Shown here piece by piece: positions 1 through 7,143 of a stretch of 32,961 bases of DNA. Numbering within the stretch: the first letter of the stretch is position 1; the number at the start of each line of letters is the position of its first letter. The notes below the pieces were generated by a model. It was not told the DNA's origin. It searched no databases and saw nothing but the letters and a program-made list of their open reading frames with translations. Position numbers and translations under genes: made by a program. The stretch lies in contig DATANR010000491.1 of assembly GCA_036266155.1 (NCBI GenBank), positions 1 to 32,961 on the forward strand. Direction: 5' to 3'. Source of the DNA: SIAJ01 sp036266155. Its GTDB lineage: Bacteria > Planctomycetota > Planctomycetia > Gemmatales > Gemmataceae.

Positions 1-59
1 GGGCCGCTGACGCGGCTCCGCTCGCCTCGTGACCGGATGGAAACGCCCGAAGGGTTGAC

Positions 60-1163
60 TCAGTTGTCCTTCTTCGGTGGAGTGCGATTGCCGCGACCGC
101 CGCCACCCGGACCGCCGGCGCCGCCCGGAGGTCCGGCCTGCCGCTCTTTCAACGTCTTGAGCTGGGTACGCTGCTCTTCGGTCAGCATCTTCTCGAGCTT
201 GGCGTCGACTTCCTTCTGGATCGCTTCGAGTTCCTTCTTCTGCTCGTCGGTCAGCTTGAGCGTCGTCTGGGTGCCGGCCGAGAGGATCGTGCCGGGCGCA
301 GCGCCCCCGCCGAAACCACCGAAGCCGCCGCCGAAGCCGCCCGCACCGCCGCCAAAGCCACCGCCCGGCTGACCAAAGCCGCCCGCACCGCCGAAGCCAA
401 GGGCGCCGGCCGGCATGGTGAACGGTTCGCCGGTCATTTCCTTGTACGTGGCAGCTTGATCATCGTGGAGCACCTTGACCGCGCTGGTCAGGGCTTCTTT
501 CGTCAAAGTTTCGAGCTTCTTGGTCGTTTCCGGATCGAGACGGCCGAAACCGCCGCCAGCTCCACCTGCGCCGCCCGGCCCACGATTGCCGCCCGCCCCG
601 CCCGCCCCGCGATTGCCTCGACCGGCACCGCCGGCGCCACCCGCGGCCGAGCCCATCAGCTCACGGCGATCCGCAGCCAGATCCTTGGTAATGGCCGCGA
701 TCTTTTCCTTCTGCTCGTCCGTGATCTTGAGCGCTTCGGCCTCACGCGTGAACAACGTGAGCCCCAGTTGCTGGTGCTCGATCTGGTGCAAGCGCTTGAC
801 CTGCTCCGGCTTGAGGACGCTGGCCACCGCCTTGTTGCTGATCTCTTGCACCTTCTTGGTGATTTCGGTCCGCTCTTCAGCTGATGTGTCGCGGTTAAAC
901 AGTTTCGTAGAAAGCTCGCGTGAATCTTCGCGAGCCTTGGTCAGCGCCGCAGTCAACTTCTCAAGCTGGTCCGCGTCGACCTTCAGCTCGTCTTGCAAAG
1001 CCTTGACGCGCGAGATTGAACTAGCAAGCCCGCCGCCGCCACCGAAGCCACCGAACGCGCCGCCACCTTGGCCGCGGCCGCCCTGCGGCGGTTGCTGAGC
1101 TTGGCTGACGCCGGCGATCATGAGTGCCGCCGCCAGTGCGAAGCTAAATCGAATGAATCGCAT
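60..1163 (-). CDS. Secreted Gly-rich protein with LTxxQ (Spy/CpxP-like) helices
   Basis: This 367-residue protein begins with a clear Sec signal peptide (basic MRFIR, then a hydrophobic stretch; cleavage likely after SQA near residue 22). The mature part alternates Gly-rich low-complexity segments (about 24-48, 172-205 and 250-290, then a GGPGG tail) with charged helices carrying LTxxQ-type motifs such as LKPEQ, ITDEQ, LTDEQ and LTEEQ. LTxxQ helices are typical of the periplasmic Spy/CpxP family, which bind misfolded or membrane proteins; whether this protein does so is inference. The start is supported by GGAG 8 nt upstream of the ATG. It is the last gene of a minus-strand run starting at the sigma factor at 5614, and its helices resemble those of the next gene upstream and of the kinase C-terminus. 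The function is otherwise unknown. Confidence 0.85.
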   Translation of the reverse strand: MRFIRFSFALAAALMIAGVSQAQQPPQGGRGQGGGAFGGFGGGGGLASSISRVKALQDELKVDADQLEKLTAALTKAREDSRELSTKLFNRDTSAEERTEITKKVQEISNKAVASVLKPEQVKRLHQIEHQQLGLTLFTREAEALKITDEQKEKIAAITKDLAADRRELMGSAAGGAGGAGRGNRGAGGAGGNRGPGGAGGAGGGFGRLDPETTKKLETLTKEALTSAVKVLHDDQAATYKEMTGEPFTMPAGALGFGGAGGFGQPGGGFGGGAGGFGGGFGGFGGGAAPGTILSAGTQTTLKLTDEQKKELEAIQKEVDAKLEKMLTEEQRTQLKTLKERQAGPPGGAGGPGGGGRGNRTPPKKDN

Positions 1164-1258
1164 GTACGAAACTCCGAGGGTGAATGTAAACGATTAATAA
1201 GTTATCCCGGTAATGGTGATAACCCCATTAGAATGCACTGGACTCGCCAACTTCTCGT

Positions 1259-2008
1259 TCAATCATCCTTCTTTTTCGGCGGCCCGCCCGGCCCGCCGCC
1301 GGGGCCACCCGGACCACCGGGGCCGAATCGACCGGCTGGACCGCCGGGACCGCGTTCACGCATTTCCGCCATCTGCTTCTTTTGTTCATCGGTCAGAATC
1401 TTGCCAAGTTGGTCGTCGACTTCCTTCTGGAGAGCCTCGATCTTCTTTTTCTGCTCTGCCGTGAGGTTGAGTTGTTGCTGCAGAAACACGGGCAGGATCT
1501 GACCCGGCTGCGGCGGCCCGAATCGGCCACCAGGACCACCACCTGGGCCTCCCGGTCCGCCGCCAGGACCGCCGGGTCCCCCAGGGCCTCCACCGGGTCC
1601 ACCTGGCCCGCCGCCTGGTCCGCCCGGACCACCACCAGGGCCACCGGGACCGCCTGGGCCTCGACCGCCCGGACCACCCTGGCCGCGGCCGCCGCCCTGA
1701 CCTTCCTTCGCGGCAAGCGCTTCGAGTTCTTCCTTGGTGACGACACCGTCTTTGTTCGTATCCGCTCGATCGAACAGTCGCAGTAGCCGTTCGTCGGTGA
1801 TCTCGTCGCGCGTCAGTTTGCCGTCTTTGTTCTTGTCGAACGCCATCATCCGCGTGACGATGTCGCCGGCCGGCGCACCCTTCTCGCCGCCGCCATCTTT
1901 GCCGGGGCCGCCCTTGCCACCCTTCTTACCTTCCGGCGGCTGCGCCCCCGCGAACGCGGCCATGAACAGCAAGCCGCCCATCAGGATCATCGCTGTCAAC
2001 GCTCGCAT
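1259..2008 (-). CDS. Secreted EF-hand / collagen-like / LTxxQ protein
   Basis: I start this 249-residue protein at the ATG at 2008, because a typical signal peptide (MRALTAMILMGG..., cleavage near AGA at 22) begins there; the open frame runs upstream to 2164 but that part is not protein-like. Two canonical EF-hand loops follow: residues 58-69 (D58, N60, D62, E69) and 83-94 (D83, N85, D87, E94). Then comes a GPGG-repeat tract at about 105-175 that resembles bacterial collagen-like sequence without strict Gly-X-Y phasing. A helical region with LTAEQ and LTDEQ motifs precedes another GPGG tract and a lysine/aspartate end. Calcium binding outside the cytoplasm is expected from the EF-hands. It lies 50 nt after the dioxygenase gene and 95 nt before the related Gly-rich protein, probably in one operon. 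No enzymatic domain is visible. Confidence 0.85.
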   Translation of the reverse strand: MRALTAMILMGGLLFMAAFAGAQPPEGKKGGKGGPGKDGGGEKGAPAGDIVTRMMAFDKNKDGKLTRDEITDERLLRLFDRADTNKDGVVTKEELEALAAKEGQGGGRGQGGPGGRGPGGPGGPGGGPGGPGGGPGGPGGGPGGPGGPGGGPGGPGGGPGGRFGPPQPGQILPVFLQQQLNLTAEQKKKIEALQKEVDDQLGKILTDEQKKQMAEMRERGPGGPAGRFGPGGPGGPGGGPGGPPKKKDD

Positions 2009-2058
2009 GGTCTGCCCTCTTTGTGTCCCTTTGTGATCTTCGTGGTGAACTCTCCAAC

Positions 2059-2742
2059 CTACCGCTTTGCCGGCCGCTCCTCCGGCGTGCGGCCGACGAC
2101 GATATCCATGTTGGCGGACCATTCGCCGATCTTCGACTCCTTCACCGGCTTGAAATCGATGCACACCAGTTCGCGATCGATGATGTCGCGCAGGCCGGCA
2201 AACACGCCATCCTGCTTGTTGCCGGCATGCCCTTCGATAAAGAACTGGCTAGTCAATATCTCGCGATCATTCTTCTTGATCTTGAAATGAATGTGCGGCG
2301 CCGGGCGACCCGGATACGCGACCGGCTTGATCGTCCGGAAGCGATAGCCCCCCTTCGAGTCGGTGGTGAAGCGGCCGAAGCCCTGGAAATTCTTGTCCTG
2401 CTGCTGGGCCTTCGGGCCGCTGTCGCGCGTGTGCAAGTAAACCGCCTTCGCGTCGCACTGCCAGATTTCGATCGTCGCGTCCTTGATCGGGCTGCCTGAC
2501 ACGTCGAGGATGCGGCCCGTCAGATGCGTGATCTCGCCGATGGCCGGCGTCAGGCTCTTGTTGATGATGATGAGGTCGTTGTCCGTATCGAGCGGCAGCT
2601 TGTCCGGATAGAACGGCCCCTCGGTCAGGCTCGGCGTGCGCATCAACTCCTCGGCAAACAGGTCGGCCGGCATCAGGGCGGCCGCACCCAGCGCGATGCC
2701 GCCGCGCAGAAAGTTACGTCGACTCGGGTTCCACAGATTCAT
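2059..2742 (-). CDS. Tat-exported intradiol ring-cleavage dioxygenase family protein
   Basis: This 227-residue protein starts with a twin-arginine signal (SRRNFLRGG at 7-15, then a hydrophobic AAALMPA segment), so it is probably exported folded. The body matches the intradiol dioxygenase fold: GRILDVSGSPIKDATIEIWQ around 77-95, then a GRFTTDSKGGYRF strand and a PAPHIHF motif. The four non-haem Fe(III) ligands expected in this family are present: Y102, Y143, H150 and H152. Catechol or protocatechuate dioxygenases are cytoplasmic and catabolic; exported single-domain versions like this are common in planctomycetes, and their substrate is not established. GGAG lies 6 nt before the ATG. The gene sits 32 nt downstream of the kinase and 50 nt upstream of the EF-hand protein on the same strand. 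No aromatic degradation genes are nearby, so a classical catabolic role is doubtful. Confidence 0.88.
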   Translation of the reverse strand: MNLWNPSRRNFLRGGIALGAAALMPADLFAEELMRTPSLTEGPFYPDKLPLDTDNDLIIINKSLTPAIGEITHLTGRILDVSGSPIKDATIEIWQCDAKAVYLHTRDSGPKAQQQDKNFQGFGRFTTDSKGGYRFRTIKPVAYPGRPAPHIHFKIKKNDREILTSQFFIEGHAGNKQDGVFAGLRDIIDRELVCIDFKPVKESKIGEWSANMDIVVGRTPEERPAKR

Positions 2743-2774
2743 GATCGTCTCCGTTGGTCGAGGGTGTTCGGGTG

Positions 2775-5000
2775 TCAGCGATCGGGGCGGCCGCCAGGGC
2801 CTGGGCCTTGCGGCCCAAAGCGTCCGGGGCCGTTCGGGCCAGGCCCGCGTTGCCAGACGAACTGATTGCCGATCAGCTCGCGCCAGCGCGTCCGCTGCTC
2901 TTCGGTCAGAATAGCAAGAATTCGATCCATACCGTTTCGCCGCATGTCGTCGGGGCCTTTTCCCTTCGGCCCAAACGGCGGCCCATCGGGACGATGGCCC
3001 TCCGGACGCGGACCGTCGGGGCGCTGCATGAACATGCGGTCCGCTTCGATCGCGCGAATTCGCTCTTGCTGATCCGGTGTCAACTTCAGCGCGGCAATGA
3101 CCGCCGGGTCGCGGAACGCCATTTCATGTTTGGCCTGGATGCCGATCTGTCGTAGGCGCGCTTGCTGCCGGGCATCTAGAATCCGATTCGCCTCGGACTC
3201 GTATGCCCGTGCCTGCTTGACGACCCAGGCACGCCTCTCGTCCGCAGACAGCCGACCGAAATTCGGCGGAACTGACTCGCGTTTATAGTTCAACGCTCGC
3301 AATTGTTGGCGTTGATCCTCGGTGGCGCCGAGGTCATTGAGCACGTCGTCGGCATTCAAAAGGAAGTAGTGGCCGGACCCTTCAAGTTCTGCGAGGTCGT
3401 CGAGGATCTTCTTCACGCGATCACGCGCCGCTGATAGGTCCGCTTGAAACTCCGGGTCGTCACTCCGCTGTTGAACGAACTCCTGGTAATAGCTGAGGGC
3501 CCATTCGAGCATCTTGCGGCGCAGGCCCTGCATCATCGGGTTGTCGCCCATCTCTTGCTCGGCCGTCTGCAAAATCTCGTCAACCGATCGGCGTGCCAGC
3601 CGCAAACGATCCTCAGCCTCCTTGGCCCGCTGACGTTCTTCGTGATACGCTTCGCGCGTCTTGGCCTGCTCGTCGCGTGTTTTGGCTTGTTCATTACGAA
3701 TCAGCAGGGCGCTGCCAACCGAGCCGATCGTCAGAAGGACAAGCAGGATGGTCGCGGTCACGGGAACGGAAGGGTGCCGCCGCAGCCACTTGCGCACTCG
3801 CTGGATCGGCGTCGCGCGCCGCGCTCGGATCGGCTCGTCGCGCAGAAAACGATTCAAATCGTCGGCCATATCGCGCGCCGTCGCATACCGATCCGCCGGA
3901 TACTTGCCGATCGCCTTCAGCACGATCGTTTCGAGGTCGAGCGGAATCGCGCGATCGACCATCCGCGGCACCGTCGGCTCCTCGTGCATGATCTGATGCA
4001 ATAATGCTCGGCGATCAGCCCCGTCGAAGATCGGCCGCAGCGTCAGCAATTCATAGAGCGTGACGCCGAGCGAATAGACGTCGGTGCGATGGTCGATCAG
4101 CCCGCGCGGCCCGCCGGCTTGCTCGGGGCTCATGTAGCGAAGCGTGCCGAGCAGGTCGCCGGACTGCGTGAGCCCCACGTCAGCTTGCACAAGGGCCAGT
4201 CCGAAATCGGTGATCCACAAGTTGCCGCCGCCGTCGACGAGCAGATTCGCCGGCTTGATGTCGCGATGGACAATGCCATTCTGGTGAGCGTATTCGAGGG
4301 CGTCAGCCGCCTGGGCCGTGAGCCGAGCGATCGTGCGATAGAATCCGCCCGGCTTCTCGGTCCGCATCGTCGTGAGTTGCGCACCCAGCTCGCTTCGCGT
4401 CTCTAATGTTCGGCTCGGAAATTCACCGGTCGGTGCCGACGCGGGTTGATGGCGGGTGGCCCCAGCGCCCGGCCGCCGCAGATCCTCGACCAGCGACGCG
4501 AGGTTCTGTCCGTCGATCAACTGCATGGCGTAGAAGTGAACGCCACGCTCGCAACCCACGCCGTGGACCGGCACGATGTTCTGATGATGTAGATGCGCCG
4601 CCGCCCGTGCCTCATTCTGAAAGCGCTGCAGTTGCCGGGAATCGAGCGATGCCGCGAACGGCAGCACCTTCAGGGCAACGCGCCGGCCGAGCGAAAGCTG
4701 AATCGCCTCGTAAACGACGCCCATGCCGCCGCGACCGAGCTCGCGCACGATGCGGAAGTCGCCCAGCGCCGTCGGCGGCTCCGCGGACGCCGGTGGTGCC
4801 GGCGTCGAATCGCGCAACTTCGAACCGGCGGTGTGAACCAAATCAAGGCCCGCGATGCACTCGGCGAGGGCCAGGGCGATGTCCTTGTGCTGATTCAGAA
4901 ACGCGGACTTGTCGAGCCGCTTGCCAGCCTCAAGTGCGGCCATGTATTCCTGCACCGCCTGAAAGACGCGCGGGTCGTCGAGATCGGGTTCAGGATTCAT
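2775..5000 (-). CDS. Transmembrane Ser/Thr protein kinase with extracytoplasmic LTxxQ domain
   Basis: This 741-residue kinase has an N-terminal helical region (about 10-55) typical of planctomycete kinases. The Hanks-type kinase domain spans about 80-390: glycine loop GRGGMGVVYE at 89-98, catalytic K111, HRDIKPANLL with D247, DFG at 265-267, and the SPEQ activation segment. A single membrane helix at about 412-434 follows, then a coiled-coil stretch rich in E, K and R. The C-terminal part (about 540-741) should lie outside the cytoplasm. It holds helices with LSADE, LTPDQ and LTEEQ motifs and ends in a GPGPNGPG-type Pro/Gly tail, strikingly like the two secreted proteins encoded at 60-2008. 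Its start overlaps the sigma-factor stop by 4 nt (ATGA), implying coupled translation. A role relaying an envelope signal to the partner sigma factor is inferred from this arrangement. Confidence 0.93.
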   Translation of the reverse strand: MNPEPDLDDPRVFQAVQEYMAALEAGKRLDKSAFLNQHKDIALALAECIAGLDLVHTAGSKLRDSTPAPPASAEPPTALGDFRIVRELGRGGMGVVYEAIQLSLGRRVALKVLPFAASLDSRQLQRFQNEARAAAHLHHQNIVPVHGVGCERGVHFYAMQLIDGQNLASLVEDLRRPGAGATRHQPASAPTGEFPSRTLETRSELGAQLTTMRTEKPGGFYRTIARLTAQAADALEYAHQNGIVHRDIKPANLLVDGGGNLWITDFGLALVQADVGLTQSGDLLGTLRYMSPEQAGGPRGLIDHRTDVYSLGVTLYELLTLRPIFDGADRRALLHQIMHEEPTVPRMVDRAIPLDLETIVLKAIGKYPADRYATARDMADDLNRFLRDEPIRARRATPIQRVRKWLRRHPSVPVTATILLVLLTIGSVGSALLIRNEQAKTRDEQAKTREAYHEERQRAKEAEDRLRLARRSVDEILQTAEQEMGDNPMMQGLRRKMLEWALSYYQEFVQQRSDDPEFQADLSAARDRVKKILDDLAELEGSGHYFLLNADDVLNDLGATEDQRQQLRALNYKRESVPPNFGRLSADERRAWVVKQARAYESEANRILDARQQARLRQIGIQAKHEMAFRDPAVIAALKLTPDQQERIRAIEADRMFMQRPDGPRPEGHRPDGPPFGPKGKGPDDMRRNGMDRILAILTEEQRTRWRELIGNQFVWQRGPGPNGPGRFGPQGPGPGGRPDR

Positions 5001-5614
5001 GGTCGATCCTCACCGTCCAAAGCCGTCCGCAATTTCGCCAGCGCCCGCACCCACAACTTCTGCACCGCGTCTTCCGATCGACCCATGCGCTTCGCGACTT
5101 CCGCGAACGGCAACTCTTGCAGATTGCGCAAAATGATCGCCTCGCGATAATCGTCCGGCAACTGGCCCAACGCATCCGCGAGCAACACCGCCCGCTCCCG
5201 ACCCACGGCCAGCACACTCGGCGTCGGCCCGCGGTCGGCGAAGCCGCGATCGAGGGCCTGCGATGACTGATCCAGTTCGCCGGCCAACTCGCGTTCGAGC
5301 CGAATGTCGCGGCCCTTGGTTCCGAAATAACGCCGCAACATATTGGAGAGTACGCCCGCCATGATCTGCCGCAGCCACGCGGCCACTTCCGGCTCCGACT
5401 GCCCGCGGAAGCCGACGAAATGCCGATGCGCTTCGAGAAACGTCTCCTGCACCAGGTCCGCCGGATCGACCTTCCCCTGTAGCCGCCGGCCAACCTGCAC
5501 ACGGGCGAGCAGATCGAGATAGTTGCCATACCGAGCCAACAGCGCACCGAGAGCATCCGTGGTCCCCGCACGGGCCTGTCGGATCAACTCGGTAGGTTCC
5601 GTGGTCGCGTTCAT
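4997..5614 (-). CDS. ECF-type RNA polymerase sigma factor
   Basis: This 205-residue protein has sigma-70 region 2 at about 20-95 (DPADLVQETFLEAHRHFVGF, then AAWLRQIMAGVL) and region 4 at about 145-200 (LPDDYREAIILRNLQELPFA, then a helix-turn-helix EVAKRMGRSEDAVQKLWVRA). Regions 1 and 3 are absent, as in ECF sigma factors. It is the first gene of the minus-strand run and overlaps the kinase gene by 4 nt (ATGA). Sigma-kinase pairs without an anti-sigma factor are known in planctomycetes, where the kinase is thought to control the sigma factor; that regulation is inferred here from the overlap. No strong ribosome binding site precedes the ATG. It is divergent from the small gene at 5850, with an inverted repeat between them. 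Confidence 0.92.
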   Translation of the reverse strand: MNATTEPTELIRQARAGTTDALGALLARYGNYLDLLARVQVGRRLQGKVDPADLVQETFLEAHRHFVGFRGQSEPEVAAWLRQIMAGVLSNMLRRYFGTKGRDIRLERELAGELDQSSQALDRGFADRGPTPSVLAVGRERAVLLADALGQLPDDYREAIILRNLQELPFAEVAKRMGRSEDAVQKLWVRALAKLRTALDGEDRP

Positions 5615-5677
5615 TGGGCTCTATGGAGGTGGTAACCGCGTTGAAGGGAAAACCGCCGCGCGAAAATGGTCTTCATT

Positions 5678-5702
5678 CACTTCACGTACACATGGTGAAG
5701 TG
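5678..5702. promoter_or_regulatory. Inverted repeat in divergent intergenic region
   Basis: Two perfect 8-nt arms, CACTTCAC (5678-5685) and GTGAAGTG (5695-5702), flank a 9-nt spacer. The site lies 64 nt upstream of the ECF sigma start codon and 148 nt upstream of the small gene at 5850. Its length and position fit an operator for a dimeric regulator, or a hairpin in a leader transcript. There is no direct evidence for either. Nothing else recognisable was seen in the 235-nt gap. Confidence 0.4.
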
Positions 5703-5849
5703 TATTCTTGCGGGGCGAAAGAGATAATGGCGATGCGGATGTCGGAGGGTCATGAACGCGAGGTGTTATCGACAAGGCGGTCTTTCGACGATAATGCAGA
5801 CGGGCCAGAATCTTCTGCACGCCCGAGAAGCTTACGGAAGATGACGCCG

Positions 5850-6074
5850 ATGCCGCTATCGCCGACGGAAGAGATTCGCAGAATTCGTCACGAACTGGCG
5901 GCTCAATTCGACAATGACCTGGATCATATTTTTGAGGACTTGTGCCGCAAGCAAGCGGAATCGGGGCGGGAGATCGTCGCGCCGCCTCCGCGTCAACCCA
6001 ATCCCGCGAAGACCGCCGATAGCACGATCGCGGTTCCGATGGCGACCGAATCAACGGTTGTGCAACGATCTTGA
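5850..6074 (+). CDS. Small conserved-looking hypothetical protein (possible antitoxin-like)
   Basis: This 74-residue protein is chosen from a longer open frame. ATG 5850 has GGAAG 9 nt upstream, and the residues from here on look like real protein (SPTEEIRRIRHELAAQFDND and onward, then RKQAESGREIV), while the upstream part of the frame does not. ATG 5841 is a near alternative. The pattern of a short acidic/basic helix followed by a K/R-Q-x-ESGRE segment is familiar from small bacterial and cyanobacterial hypotheticals that often neighbour PIN-domain or other toxin-like genes; this is from memory and unverified. Its stop abuts the stop of the PIN-domain remnant on the other strand, with no nucleotide between. 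It could be an orphan antitoxin or part of a decayed module. Confidence 0.6.
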   Translation: MPLSPTEEIRRIRHELAAQFDNDLDHIFEDLCRKQAESGREIVAPPPRQPNPAKTADSTIAVPMATESTVVQRS

Positions 6075-6236
6075 TTACGATTGGAAAAGTGCTTTCCCGA
6101 CCCTGCACAATGTCAGCTCGAGCAAGTCAAGTCCTTTGAATTGTTTGAACCCGTTGTCCGTCGTCACCAATTGATAACGCCCCGCGACGGCAAAGGCGGC
6201 GAGGCCTTGGCTCGCAGCTTGCCCGGCAGAGTCAGG
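6075..6236 (-). pseudogene. C-terminal remnant of a PIN-domain (VapC-like) protein
   Basis: The minus strand from 6236 to 6075 reads 53 codons to a TAA. It contains AAFAVAGRYQLVTTDNGFK, then GLDLLEL, which is the typical end of a PIN-domain ribonuclease: an acidic TTD motif on the strand after the AAxAxAxxxxLVT helix-strand unit. An in-frame TAG at 6237-6239 precedes it. I see no start codon or N-terminal PIN residues (the first Asp and Glu of the active site) upstream. The fragment is only about a third of the usual 130 residues, so it is most likely dead. It lies tail to tail with the small gene at 5850-6074. The homology call rests on motif recognition; a full alignment was not possible. 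Confidence 0.6.
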
Positions 6237-6323
6237 CTACGCGTGGCATGGGCGGTACATTTGATGGGGACTGTGTACAATTGCGGTCAGACCCGGCGAA
6301 TGCCCACCACCTTCGAGGCGCCC

Positions 6324-6626
6324 ATGAACAGCACGGTGCAAATCGCCCTCGCTTTTGGCTTTGGCGTGATCTTCCTCGTCACGCTTTTGATTCTGGCGAT
6401 CAAGTTTCCCACTCCGACGCCGTTTCAATACGCGGTATTCCGCATCGTGTTGGCACTTGCCGCAGCCGGCTTCGCGGCGATGATACCGGGGTTCATCGAA
6501 ATCAACTTGAAGCCGGGTGAAGAGACGGCGCTGCGCGCCGGCGGAGCGCTCGCGGTCTTCGTCGTGGTCTATTTCTTCAGCCCGGCAAAGTTGGCGGTCA
6601 ACTCCTCCAATCGCGACAACCCATGA
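6324..6626 (+). CDS. Small membrane protein A (paralogue of next gene)
   Basis: This 100-residue protein has three hydrophobic segments: about 7-28, 35-56 and 70-91. The stretch from FQYAVFRIVLALAAAG to PGFIE, and the later RAGGALAVFVVVYFF, recur almost unchanged in the next protein, so the two genes are a tandem duplication. GAGG lies 5 nt before the chosen ATG. An upstream ATG at 6300 is possible but lacks a binding site. No enzymatic residues are evident, so it is probably a membrane anchor or sensor subunit. It is the first of four co-directed genes ending at 9379. The 249-nt gap upstream contains the PIN remnant and presumably the promoter; a TACAAT hexamer at 6276-6281 is a weak -10 candidate without a good -35. 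Confidence 0.75.
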   Translation: MNSTVQIALAFGFGVIFLVTLLILAIKFPTPTPFQYAVFRIVLALAAAGFAAMIPGFIEINLKPGEETALRAGGALAVFVVVYFFSPAKLAVNSSNRDNP

Positions 6627-6714
6627 CCAGTGGTATTTCGAGCGCAAATGTGCAGCCAACGGAGCCGGATGAATTTCGGATCGAGACGAACATCACCCAA
6701 ACCGATTGAAAACC

Positions 6715-7143
6715 ATGATCGACCCTCAGATCATTATCGCCGCGTCTTTTGGCGTCGCGTTCGTTATTGGATCCATAGTTCTCGCCATTTTTTTTCCGCG
6801 GCCGACCGGCTTTCAACAACAAGTCTTCCGCATCGTCCTGTCCTTGGCCGCGGCCGGCGTGGCAGCCATGTTCCCGGGCTTCATCGACCTCGACCTTCAC
6901 GCCAGCAAAGTTGCTCTGATTCGCGCCGGCGGCGCGCTGGCCGTGTTCGTCATCGTGTACTTCTTTAATCCCGCTCGGGGCGCTTCGAGCGGCGGACTCT
7001 CACCTGCCGAACAAGCCATTGTGAGCCGGCACGTCGACCTCATTTCCGGGCGCATTCCCCGCGTGCGTAAGAACTACCTCGAACGAGCCTTGTCGATTGA
7101 GAACGATCGCCTGCGCGCACTGTACAACGTGCTTCTCTCATGA
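6715..7143 (+). CDS. Small membrane protein B with C-terminal cytosolic domain
   Basis: This 142-residue protein repeats the membrane module of the preceding gene (FxQQVFRIVLSLAAAG, MFPGFID, RAGGALAVFVIVYFFNPA) in its first 95 residues. It then adds a roughly 50-residue soluble tail beginning GGLSPAEQAIVSRH and rich in charged helix formers. The ATG at 6715 is preferred over a TTG at 6706; neither has a good ribosome binding site. Its stop overlaps the start of the sigma-factor gene by 4 nt (ATGA), so translation of the two is likely coupled. The tail may contact the sigma factor or the coiled-coil protein made from the same operon; that is inference from position. Confidence 0.8.
   Translation: MIDPQIIIAASFGVAFVIGSIVLAIFFPRPTGFQQQVFRIVLSLAAAGVAAMFPGFIDLDLHASKVALIRAGGALAVFVIVYFFNPARGASSGGLSPAEQAIVSRHVDLISGRIPRVRKNYLERALSIENDRLRALYNVLLS

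Noticed and set aside
475..1098. Long open frame on the plus strand opposite the Gly-rich secreted protein
   Set aside because: It is the complement of a GC-rich, Gly-repeat gene; its Pro/Ser-rich product has no ribosome binding site and no protein-like motifs.
1540..1700. Possible DNA tandem repeat or collagen-like minisatellite
   Set aside because: The repetition is at the codon level (Gly-Pro-Gly-Gly) within a coding gene; no exact DNA unit is repeated.
4406..5266. 286-codon open frame antisense to the sigma factor and kinase
   Set aside because: Arg/Pro-rich shadow of two clear genes.
6261..6281. TTGATG and TACAAT as a promoter for the membrane-protein cassette
   Set aside because: The spacing of 9 nt is too short for a sigma-70-type promoter; only the -10-like hexamer remains plausible.
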